In this document: positions 54,842-64,000 of the stretch, one piece after another
How positions within the stretch are numbered: position 1 is the stretch's first letter
How the letters are laid out: each line of letters starts with the position of its first letter
From: Nematopogon swammerdamellus
Lineage: Eukaryota; Arthropoda; Insecta; Lepidoptera; Adelidae
DNA length: 64,000 nucleotides
NCBI GenBank assembly: GCA_946902875.1
Contig: OX336344.1
Location: 19,675,791 to 19,739,790, forward strand
Reading direction: 5' to 3'
Made by a program: the position numbers and the translations under genes
Notes under the pieces: model-generated
Seen by the model: only the letters and a program-made list of their open reading frames with translations
Told to the model about the DNA's origin: nothing
Databases searched by the model: none

Positions 54842-55033
54842 AAAAAAAACCCGACCCTTAAAAAGTCAAAAATAGTTTCCGTTTACTTACTTAAAGGAGT
54901 TCAGGGGACTGCTGAGTAAATTCCTTCGCAGCTTAGAGCTTTCATATTTTATTTACTTATCGGTGCCCCGACTCCTTTAAGTGAGTAAACGGAAATTAAT
55001 TTTAACTATTTAAGGGTCGGGGGTTATTATTTA
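54842..55033. mobile_element. Foldback MITE, about 190 bp
   Basis: AACCCGACCCTTAAAAAGTC through CTTAAAGGAGT on the left pairs with ACTCCTTTAAGTGAGTAAAC through TTAAGGGTCGGGGGTT on the right. The arms are about 55 bases with few mismatches, around a central 80 bases. Confidence 0.7.
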
Positions 55034-55039
55034 AATTTG

Positions 55040-55640
55040 TAATTTAACTTATACAAATACAAATACAAAATCATTTATTATGAACAAATACAATTCAATT
55101 CAGATACATAGTTGATAATGTTGGTATGTTTACAGGACTTACATTTAGAACTGCGTAACTAAGTATCTTAACCTATTTTCGAGACAAAAACACTAGACTT
55201 GCGTCTGTTTTGTTTTGCTCGGTTTCATTAGTTGGTATGGGTTAGTAGGAATGTATCTGTTTAATCAATCTTTTTTATGTGCTGTGTATATATTAGTGTA
55301 GAATAAAATTGTAAATGTATAAAAAATAAATGTGAAATTAAATGTAAAATGTAAACTATAAATGTACATATATGTATTCACTATGCCTAGATTTTTTTTT
55401 TTACGTAGTTTATTGCTGAATATATGTGAGCATGTGCTCACATTCCATTTGTGACTTTGACAATAGCCACTGCTTTATCTTTGATTTAAGCATACTGGTG
55501 GCTGTTATTGATTTTAGTGCAGGTGGTATTTTGTTGTATATATTTGGTCCGAGAAAAGTTGACGTGCGTGTGTAAAAGGTAGTATTATGCTTTGTTCTTA
55601 TCAGTAGTCGTTGAACATTGGAACTTGTATTTCAAGCTTT
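55040..55640 (-). pseudogene. LINE ORF2 C-terminus and 3' UTR
   Basis: On the minus strand from about 55620 to the TAA at 55410-55412 the frame reads TRTSTFLGPNIYNKIPPALK, then SKIKQWLLSKSQ. This is the typical last 60-70 residues of jockey/CR1-like ORF2 proteins. A 3' UTR follows down to ATTTGT-type repeats at about 55050. The 5' part is missing. Confidence 0.75.
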
Positions 55641-56054
55641 TTTAATAAGTCCACTTTTTAGGATAATTAATTGTTGATTACTTAATTACTTGATTAAAAA
55701 CACAGCTAAGAACCATGTCGATTAAACCAGCTTTCTAAAAAAACGCATCCAAATTGGTCCACCCGTTTGGGAGCTACGATGCCACAGACAGACATACCCA
55801 TACACACACATGTTAAACTTATAACACCCCTCCGTCGGGGTTAAATAATTAAAAATATGATCTTGTGGAGCTTTGTGGCTCGCCCTCGACGTTTCGGATC
55901 AAACGTATGCTCCTGTATCTCCTGAATTCTGTCGTTAGAATGAGGACCAATGCATATGTGCTGCTCCGTTCTGCGTCTTCCGTTACTGAAGTATGCAGCC
56001 GTCGGAGCCTCCATGGAAAACAATCAGACATTCAATAAACACAAACTACAACAA

Positions 56055-56300
56055 CACCTGTGGGGCCGGTACTTTAAAAGAATAGCCCCACTGCATCTCT
56101 CCCCGTGTATGTCGTAAAAGGCGACTAAGGGATATGACTCCCTACTTATATTACTAGGTGGTAGGGTTTAACCCGCCCGGGTTGGTACCACCGCTATGTA
56201 AATAATACCATGGCTATGTAAATAGTTTGTGTTTTCCGTCCAGTTCAGTGTAGTCGGCACGACCGAAGGGAAGCACTGACGTGGCACCAAGTTCAGCCGG
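56055..56300 (+). repeat. SINE, CCGTGTGG-head type, 3'-truncated
   Basis: TGTGGGGCCGGTACTTTAAA, CGTGTATGTCGTAAAAGGCG, ACTAGGTGGTAGGGTTTAAC and GTAAATAGTTTGTGTTTTCC. An internal rearrangement repeats the CTATGTAAATA segment. It ends near TGGCACCAAGTTCA. Confidence 0.7.
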
Positions 56301-57204
56301 TTCCGAAGACAATGCAATGTTATGTAAAAAAAAAATCTCGTCGAGTCCTATCATTGTCTCCAGCGGTTGAGTAGTCGTGGATCAGTAGTTTCCGAGATAT
56401 GCCCTCTCCAGCACTTTTTCCTTTTTTATTCTGAAACTTCTGAACCGATTTTGAAAAAAAAAGAACAACTATTTAAAAAAGAGCAATTTTTTTCTACGAA
56501 AAGCAAAAAATTACACGTGGATCTGATTAGTAGTTCAGGAGTTATAAGCATTTATTGATTTTCGAAGTTTTCGAAGCACTTTTTCTCTGGGCCATATTTA
56601 TAAAAGGAATCGATGTACGACCCTCAGGTATTTCGGCTTAGCAAGTCGGAAGAACTACCTTTAGGACGATATGCCTCACCTTCGCTCTTATAGTTTTCGA
56701 GATCTAAGTCACCAAAAGTACATAATTTTCGTGACGCAACTTTTTGTAAAAAACCTCCGGCAGCAGGATAAAGACGTTTCATCAAATTCACGTTAAAGAA
56801 TCTGAATTATTCTCTAAATATCATTGTTAATTTCATGAAAAGATTGGTAATGCCTGCACCGCTATCAGTAAAATGTAGAGCATCGATTAATGTACATTTC
56901 GGGCCTGCTGCTGAAGTGATCGTAGGTCGGCCCAGGAACCATCTTCTATCTATAAGACTCCTGTTAATTGTCACAACTGGCTACTATTGGGCATGCGTTT
57001 CACTTGTCTATTTGGGGCACACACACAGGGTCAAATACGCTTCTTTCGCATTCAATATTGCCATAGTTTTTCGTAATTGGTTACTATTCACATATGTAAT
57101 TCCCCGGTGACACACTTTCGGAATTTATCATCAATGTTAATGCGGTGGAGTGTTGTTCGTGTATTAAAATAAATGTATCTATTTATTTTAGCTTTACTTG
57201 ATAG
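56301..57204. other. No recognised gene
   Basis: Open frames on the plus strand (56367-56558, 56835-57110) show no known motif or splice partners. Confidence 0.35.
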
Positions 57205-57460
57205 TATTTTATTTTAGGGATATTACGCCCATATTCTTAGAAGGACTCCGCCCCACTTAACAGCAGCAGCAATGGAATATAGCAGAGGAATGAGGAAAGT
57301 AGGGAGGCCTATCTTCACCTGGAATGACTCGCTCAATCATGACCTCACTTATTACACCCTGTCAAAAGAGGAATGGAAAGATATGAGTAAAGAAGGCCAC
57401 GAGGTAATGAAAAAAACAAAAGTGATTTACAAAAATCAAGAGGCAGAAACGGACTGAGAG
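57205..57460 (+). pseudogene. LINE-like C-terminal remnant
   Basis: The frame contains YYAHILRRTPPHL, then KVGRPIFTWNDSLNHDLTYY and LSKEEWKDMSKE. The pattern HILRR, GRP-W-D, then W recurs in the C-terminal ends of many insect LINE ORF2 proteins. Upstream catalytic regions are absent. Confidence 0.5.
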
Positions 57461-57759
57461 ACAAGTGAATCATCGGAGGGCACCAACGAACCAGACACAA
57501 GCAGCGATCCGATCAGACGATAGTGCACCAGAAAACAGAAGAAAAGAAGAGAGAAGCCAATAACGCAGCAACGCTCATTCCAACAAATCCCAATATCCCG
57601 TCTTTCCACATACTCCCATATTGGCTTCAGGCTGAAACATATGCCGGTCGATTATTTCACTTTCTCACCCATCGTCTAGCGTGTCTTCCTAAAATCCTGA
57701 AAAATAAACGCACCTCCTGGTGTCTTCGGTCTTACACCGTTGTGGGAGAACTCCTGGGT

Positions 57760-57800
57760 GGGAGGTGCTGCAAGTTCAAGTTCAAGTTCAAGTATTGCAT
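57760..57800 (+). repeat. TTCAAG hexamer repeat
   Basis: About four consecutive AAGTTC/TTCAAG units at 57770-57794, next to unassigned sequence. Confidence 0.6.
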
Positions 57801-57834
57801 GTTTTTTTTAATGCTTAAGAATGTTTTAAACATA

Positions 57835-58115
57835 CATACGCCGCGGCCGTTGCCGTGGGTGGGTGAGCGTTTCATACATTTTTCTATGGCGGCGCGCGGC
57901 CGAACACGGCTTGCACTGCGCCCGCGCAGTTTCGGACGATTTTTACCACTTTCCACCCACTTATTTTTCAGAGAATTTAGAAAATTACATTATATAATAA
58001 TGTATTCACATTATACCTTGAATCTTTACCTAACTATAAGCATATAAATTTATAGTTAATCAATTAAAAATTCGCTATGGTTTTAATAATACGATGTGAT
58101 GTTTGCATAGTACCA
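57835..58115 (+). repeat. Dispersed repeat, copy 3 (longest)
   Basis: Matches 1100-1385 in inverse orientation from GGCCGTTGCCGTGG through ACCACTTTCCACCCACTTAT and TTTACCTAACTATAAGCATA to ACGATGTGATGTTTGCATAG. A GC-rich left part (GGCGGCGCGCGGCCGAACAC) is unique to this copy. Confidence 0.55.
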
Positions 58116-58842
58116 CCCATTAACTACGTGGTTTTAATGGGTTCAATTAAAACAACCTTTCGATTAAATTATACCCATTTATTTAATAATACCTCAATTT
58201 GTTTACTATTTTCGTACTAGATTATTGCAGACCATATTATATATATTTATAAAACTATATATAAATTTTAAATAATACATTGAAATTAAGTATATACATT
58301 TAAAACAAAACATTTGATTAATACTACGGATTTTATAAAAATGGTTTCCTATTTCTATGAAGTTCATCCAATTTACAAATGAATAGTTCATTCGTAGTTC
58401 AGGTACAGAACGAAGTTTTTTTAAGAAACATATTATTATTAAATGTAATAACTGGCTGCAAAAATTTACTTACGCTGTCAAGAAACTCCCCTGAACTTTA
58501 AATAATATGAAAATATAATCTAATGGTAGATATTCTTTATTTGGCACTAGTAATACACAAAAGAAAAAAAAACATAATAGCACGCAAAGGTGAACTTAAC
58601 ATTAAAAGTGATTTATTCCAGTATACCTTTAGTGTACTTATAAAGAAAGAAAATAAATGCTTGCTGAAATATTTTAAAATTGTTAGTTTGTAACATTTCA
58701 TAATCATTTAAATAAATACAATATCAGTTAATCGTTTTACACAAAGTTTCTAATTAAAAACTTCGTTTTGTACAAACGGTGTGTAACAGGCATCAACATT
58801 GTAGGTGCTGAGCCTGACATCAATAACTACGGAGGTGCTGAT
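58116..58842. other. Probable 3' flank of DM9 gene, nothing else recognised
   Basis: Strongly AT-rich. Several TTTATT sequences could serve as minus-strand polyadenylation signals for the DM9 gene; none is distinctive. Confidence 0.35.
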
Positions 58843-59209
58843 CTATATGAGGACAAGGACCTCGTACTCGTTGGAGGACTTCTCTTCGCCGTCGAAGGGA
58901 TAATAGCAGCAGCCGTGGCTCGTGTGAATCTGCAACAAGGGACATATCCATCTTAGCTCGCTGGCGCTGCTGGCCATCAGTGAATAATCGCCGAAGTTAA
59001 AATATAATATGTATTTATGTATATATTCTTTGATAGAAAGATAAAAAATTCTTTATTGCTCCAGTAAACAATAAACAGTAACAAATACATTGGAAAATTT
59101 ACATAAGGTGCAAAGGCGGACTTATCCCTTACAGAGATTTCTTACAGTCAACCAATCAATATATTCTTTATTGAACACCAATTTATACAAATTAGGCCGA
59201 GAGAGAGAA

Positions 59210-59242
<33 letters not shown>

Positions 59243-62200
59243 AAGAGAGAAACGAAAGGGATTTTTTTAAAGGAAAAGGAAGTTAAGCAAGTTCAGTTCT
59301 TACATCGCACTGCGAAGGAGTTTAAAGGGCCTCAAAGGAATTCTTTCCCTATTCCTAGAATCCGCTGATCTTCATGTCCCGGTTAAAGCCTTTCTACAGC
59401 GACTTTAGTCCGCCTTCAAGCCGGACTGGCACCTTCTCGGGGGTGACCAAATTAAGAAACATCGGGCCCGGTGACGTGAATTCGACGAACGTTTTACGCT
59501 TCGCAACAAGGGTTCCAGAAAATTGGCGACATAAAGTCTTTTGACGGCATCTTATTGCCAAACTATACAACCCACAAACGTGAACGCTACCACACCACTC
59601 TTTCACTACGAATCGGCCACATGTGGCTGATTTATACATTATAGCTTCGAGTACGGATCGGCCACATGTGGCCGATTCTTTTTTCTCGGCCTAACGGCTG
59701 GGTGGCCCTAACAAAACTATTTTTTTTCTTTTATCTCACTTAGCTGTGTGTATTTGAAAGAGATAAATTCTAATAATAGAATAATTTCTCTATAGGCTAC
59801 AACCGTTCCCATACAGACAAATGTCAGATTTACCTCGCCATCAGTGTCATCAAGTGAGCGGTTATAATAGGAGGGGCGTTGTACGTTGCTGAGTTTTTTT
59901 CGGGTTTACTGAGTGTTTTTTTGTGGAGATGAACCGGTAAGTAATGTTTTTTCTCTTAGGTCCGTTATTTATTAGTGTTTATAATAAAAATACTATGTGA
60001 CCGATTTGCGGTCTAATAAATTTATTAAAAAAAAATCTGAGAGAGGTCGCGATTTTCACATAACACAACTTTACAAAATAATAATATGCAATATATATAT
60101 AAAAATACTATTTATAGCTAGAATATTTATCTGTAAATACAATCCATTGTTAGTTCATGAAGTTTCATGGAAAAATCTTCCAAAATTTTTTTTTTTCGAG
60201 AGTAATGTGAAGCGCCTTTCGCGGCCGCTACCTGGTGTAGCCGAAGGAAGATTTATAAATAATGCTTCTGTAGCGGAAGGGTTTAAATACCCATCCGGCA
60301 ACTGCACAAAACCGTGCACTCGACCTCACCCCCACCACCGAAGATGTCACCACCATCACCCCAAGTGTGCTCTCGCGCTCAGTACAACTTGCGATAGCGT
60401 CAAAAGTAGTTACTCGTCCGATTTTCACCAAATAAATTCTCACGGACAGATTCAGGCTTAACATACATTTTGGGCCAAAACGAACGACGGGAACGTTCAT
60501 TGTTTTCACGAAACCAAACGAACACGGCGGCGCGGCGGTGGTAGTAGCTCGCTTACTACTCGTACCTAGCGAGATTTTTTTTCTAGAATCAGCGCGACAT
60601 GTGGCACCTATAAGGTGTTTAACGACGCCCATAGACATTCGGAACCTTAGGGGGGGATTGAAAATGCCATGCTCGTCTGACAGGTGCTTATTCACGCCTC
60701 TCTTGAAGGACCCGAGGCTGTACTTGAGGGGAAATATGTGGACAGGTTTCATATAAAAGAAAAATCGCAACCTTGCCGGGCGTGGTGTGTCCATCAGCCG
60801 TGACCCTGCCGAAGTAGAGTTTCTCTCCGTCGGCAGTGCAACCAGCCTCTACCGCGCCGGGCGGCACTATGCCGTCCGTGGAGAACTGCCACGAGAACAT
60901 TGCGGGCACCAGCACCTGAAACCATTCGCCAAAGCACATGAATAATACAGTAATAGGAAATTAATTAATTAGTACGTTTGTGTCGAAGTAGAAAATAAAT
61001 AAATTGGTAGGTTTAGAAGTAGGAAATGAATTACGTAGTAGGTGAAGAAGTAGGTATACAAATAGGAAATGATTTACCTAGTAGGAGAATTAGGAAATGA
61101 ATTACGTCGAAGGTTAGACGTAGGAAATCAACTACCTAGTAGGTATACAAATAGGAAATGAATTACGTAGTAGGCGTAGAAGTAGGAAATGAACTACCTA
61201 GTAGGTGTTAAAAGTACGAAATGAATTATCCAGTAAGTGTGGAAGTAGGAAATGAATTACCCAGTAGGTGTGAAAGTAGGAAATTAATTTACTCAGTAGG
61301 TGTAGAAGTAGGAAATTAATTACATAGTGCGTGTAATAGTAGGAAATGGATTTGCTGATTAAGAACATGCCGTAATAATCAAAAATTCTAATGAATTACA
61401 TGCTAATTAATTAGTTATATAATTTACCTAATGAATTGCACTTCAAAGCCGAAATTACCTACCGACCGAATGAATCACACTGAAATATGCAGTCTACGGG
61501 ATTGGCAACGCACATCACTTTCTAGTAAGTTCCAAGAGCAGATAAGAAAAACCAAGTTCTTTGCCCCAAGCTTATCCGTTTGTCAACAACAACTCAACAG
61601 CACAGGGAATCCTACGCATTATGCATTAGAACTGAGTGACATTTCACAATTTTTTCAAGAGTGGTTTAATTCGTAAACGGGTGTAGTAACGTGCTCACCG
61701 TGAAGATCGTTGGTTCAGTCCCTCTTAGGTTGCACTACTTCTTTTCTCAATGCCCGACTACGGCGCAACCAAAAGGAGAGTTATGATTTTGGCAGCGTAT
61801 GTATGACTTGTGTGTTCGCTTGTTTCCTCACAGAGCTTAAACTACTTCACCTATTTCAACATGTGAGCCATTGTTGGATTCGTCTCGATAATCATTTGCG
61901 ACTTGGTCATTTTGTAATTTAGTCTTTTCGCTACTCGATCAAAATGCGATTAAGGCGTTCCGCACCCGACCCACATGTAACATAGTTCACCAAGGTATTA
62001 TGGGCTGACATCAGGGGTGTTGTTATAGGTGATGTAGCCCAACCGTGTCAGGTACCATAGAAAAAAATTTCCCCCACCTCAAATTGGTCCTTCGCGACCT
62101 CTTCGCCGTTGTATGCGATGTAGCAAGCATTCTTCGAAGGGATGATCTTTGCGGGCAATATGTCTCCCTCGTGATGGCAACGACCCGCGTAGATCTCAGA

Positions 62201-62283
62201 GCCATCTATATCGTTCCCGACCCTAAGGGCACCGGGTGGGATGCTGCACTGGCTGATGCAACCAGGAACCCATCGGTATGATC
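58843..62283 (-). CDS. DM9-domain protein, two repeats (5' partial)
   Basis: Three exons join in frame: 62078-62283, 60772-60915 and 58843-58929, ending at TAG (58843-58845). The first repeat is SYRWVPGCISQCSIPPGALR, GSEIYAGRCHHEGDILPAKI and AYNGEEV. The second is SWQFSTDGIVPPGAVEAGC, KLYFGRVTADGHTTPGK, then across the junction IHTSHGCCYYPFDGEE and EYEVLVLI. W-(x)-G-IPPGA, YAGR or YFGR, PGK and YEVL are the DM9 (DUF3421) signature. Family members bind mannose-type glycans in oysters and act in pathogen responses in several invertebrates; the role here is unknown. The first exon starts in phase with one base missing, so at least one upstream exon lies right of 62283 or outside. Donors GTGGGG and GTTGCG are weak. 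Confidence 0.85.
59040..59160 (-). repeat. LINE 3' end fragment in DM9 intron
   Basis: Shares TTCTTTATTGCTCCAGTAAA and CAAAGGCGGACTTATCCCTT with 31885-32000. It lies between exons 3 and 2 of the DM9 gene. Confidence 0.5.
59197..59253 (+). repeat. GA-rich microsatellite
   Basis: A GAGAGAGAAAGAAAGAGAGA tract of about 55 purines in the DM9 intron. It makes a false open frame rich in Arg, Glu and Lys. Confidence 0.85.
59395..59560 (-). repeat. Dispersed repeat fragment
   Basis: CAGCGACTTTAGTCCGCCTT and CAAGCCGGACTGGCACCTTC match 14180-14240. On the minus strand the open text (AKRKTFVEFTSPGPMFLNLV) continues the same frame and may be a decayed transposon protein. Confidence 0.4.
60565..60760 (-). 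repeat. Repeat fragment abutting DM9 splice donor
   Basis: TATAAGGTGTTTAACGACGC, AGGTGCTTATTCACGCCTCT and GACCCGAGGCTGTACTTGAG match 26415-26600. It begins within about 15 bases of the donor of DM9 exon 60772-60915. Reading through that donor would add 27 residues from this repeat before a stop. Confidence 0.55.
60950..61350 (+). repeat. Irregular minisatellite in DM9 intron
   Basis: About ten imperfect units of roughly 35-42 bases containing GTAGGAAATGAATTAC and TAGTAGGTG, with length variation and inserted A/T. The array lies between DM9 exons 62078-62283 and 60772-60915. Confidence 0.8.
61975..62065 (+). repeat. SINE tail fragment beside DM9 donor
   Basis: TTCACCAAGGTATTATGGGC to GATGTAGCCCAACCGTGTCA is the 3' end of the common SINE. 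It stops about 15 bases from the splice donor of DM9 exon 62078-62283. Confidence 0.6.
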
Positions 62284-63790
62284 CTGCAACACAATTTCGA
62301 TTGATAAGTTCAGGCAGAATGGCAACACATAATAACACATAATGTTCTGAATGTTAATATTAGGACAACGCGGAATTGATAGCGAAGAGACTAATTAATC
62401 ATAGACGAGAGAACAATGATGATGATGATCATGTGGTCATCGAATGAAAGGAAGATTAAGAAGGCTTAAGAGAAAATGCAATTGAAAACATGAATCATTT
62501 TCTCGGTGTCGATGTTACAGATTATTTGACAAAAGTGTAAAAATAAGAGAATTTACCTAATAATACCTTATCTGCAAAATACTAATACAAATGCATTTCG
62601 CAATTGTTCTGACTAACGGAACAATGTTGAATAGCGATAATGTTATCAATTTACAATTTACCTACTACTAGTATTCGACAGCGAATGTGAAACAATTTGT
62701 AATGAAAAGTATCTTTGTCATTGTAATATTTGACAAATTGGATGATTAAGCTATCGAGGCCAATTCAGTACCTTAAAGAAACAACTTGAATCGAGTACAT
62801 ATTTCGAGTAAAATTCATACAATATCATTTCTTTGGCGACATCTACATAGAGCAAAAGCATTATCTCTAGATTGGGATACACATTGACTTCCAGCAGTAG
62901 CCTTTTTTTGTCTATGTAATTGTAGCGACGGAATCGTAATACTTGTAATATTTTTTCTTGAAATTTCGTATACGATGCGTCATTTGGCTGGTATTGAATC
63001 GACCCCTTGAACCGGACAAGACTTAGCGCAAATGTGCCACATCATGACTACCATCACCCCCACCGCGGTGGATTCAGTCGGCCAAACCTCCTAGCGAACT
63101 GCCAATATATTTAATAAACATATTAGTATTGATATTTGAAGACAACGAAGAGGACGAGGAGGATCTAGGGAAGGAAGGAAGGAAGGAGGGGTTGGGATCA
63201 AATCGTCGAAGAGGATTGGCCCACCAACCGTCCGCTAACAGGCAAAGCGAAGTCTCGATAATGTCGAAGAAAAGGAAAAGACACGTATTTCATGTGTTTT
63301 ATACTCGTAGATGGAAATTGCTAACAGATAAATATTAAGAGTGATATCTCAAGAATAACCAGAACGGTTGCAGCAAATAATATACTGATTTCTAACCTGG
63401 TGAATAACTGAAAATGATGAAAATATGAATCAATTCCAAACGAACAATTTGCTGTAAAATACGCGGTATTATCGAAACAAATTCTGCAATATCTTATCAA
63501 GTTTTAAAAATATTTAGTTATCAGCAGGCACATTGAATTGATGGATGTGCTGTAAATTGTGTCTGGTCCTTTTCGTGTAATACTATACGGTTTCAGCAAA
63601 ACTTTCACAAACATTTAAATTTATCGAAAATTCTACGTTTGTCGGATATGGTGATCGATGAGTCGTTTGCCTTTATCCAGACTACTCCATACTTATTAAA
63701 AAAGTACTGAAATGTTTAATGTTATTTTAATGCAAAAAAAACATTACAAAGGATTATATTAGCATGTATGCGATTTTATTTTATAGCATA
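62284..63790. other. No recognised gene; may hold the DM9 5' end
   Basis: No exon was found ending one base into a codon with a good minus-strand donor. A purine-rich stretch at 63140-63200 makes a false acidic and Gly-rich frame. Confidence 0.35.
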
Positions 63791-63794
63791 ACGT

Positions 63795-63860
63795 TTAAAC
63801 CAGGCGTACCTCAAGGGTCTGTCCTGGGCTCCTTCCTTTTCATAGTGTCAAGTTAGGCGT
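63795..63860 (+). pseudogene. LINE reverse transcriptase fragment
   Basis: The translation PGVPQGSVLGSFLFIVSS followed by TAG is the conserved PQGSVLGP block of non-LTR reverse transcriptases, with Ser replacing the usual Pro. It is only about 20 codons long. Confidence 0.65.
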
Positions 63861-64000
63861 CTTAGACGTTTAGATGTGTACGTACAAATCATCGTTAAAG
63901 TTAAATGCATCTATCTTAAACTGTATGGTAGTGGCTAATACGATCAGAAGATATGTAATATTCTTCTTCAGTAGACTCCAGGGCTTCATTTCACCTTTGC

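Noticed and set aside
57523..58047. 174-residue plus-strand frame
   Set aside because: It runs through TTCAAG repeats and the dispersed repeat at 57835-58115; the translation has no recognisable family.
59090..59368. 92-residue frame rich in Arg-Glu-Lys
   Set aside because: Produced by a GA microsatellite and LINE 3' end sequence; no domain and no splice support.

Overview
The window looks like nuclear DNA of a moth or butterfly (Lepidoptera). It has intron-split genes with canonical splice sites. The DNA between them is AT-rich and packed with tRNA-derived SINEs, LINE 3' ends, a mariner remnant, foldback MITEs and Helitron-like ends finishing in CTAGT, a mix typical of lepidopteran genomes. 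The species cannot be named from the sequence. Four protein-coding genes can be supported. All were found by joining exons through splice sites and codon phase.

Layout. (1) About 7.77-10.02 kb, minus strand: two exons of an atypical soluble guanylyl cyclase. They cover part of the NO/heme-sensing H-NOX domain, and one exon carries a large disordered insertion. The start and most of the gene lie outside the recognised exons. (2) 25.13-34.09 kb, plus strand: a complete seven-exon gene for a 303-residue secreted cysteine-rich protein built of von Willebrand factor C (VWC) modules. (3) 35.56-49.50 kb, minus strand: a complete 24-exon fibrillar procollagen gene. The predicted 1547 residues are signal peptide, acidic segment, short VWC, minor helix of 13 triplets, telopeptide, a 1014-residue major helix, and a C-terminal COLFI domain. 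(4) 58.84-62.28 kb, minus strand: three exons of a two-repeat DM9-domain protein whose 5' end was not found.

The VWC gene and the collagen gene are tail to tail, with about 1.5 kb between stop codons. The last VWC module of the first gene has the same six-cysteine spacing as the VWC module in the collagen N-propeptide. This suggests, but does not prove, a shared extracellular-matrix role. The collagen has two notable features: one Gly-to-Ala change in an otherwise perfect major helix, and no counterpart of the two C-propeptide cysteines that link chains in vertebrate fibrillar collagens.

Repeats fill most of the rest. Several SINE groups appear to share interchangeable modules, including a head with a tRNA-like A box followed by a segment resembling the internal control region of 5S rRNA. 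A 2.7-kb composite DNA element at 17.1-19.8 kb has perfect 23-bp terminal inverted repeats. It holds two related inner copies, each carrying a SINE at the same site, and in one copy part of the SINE has become a four-unit tandem array. Stretches without recognisable content are listed as such.
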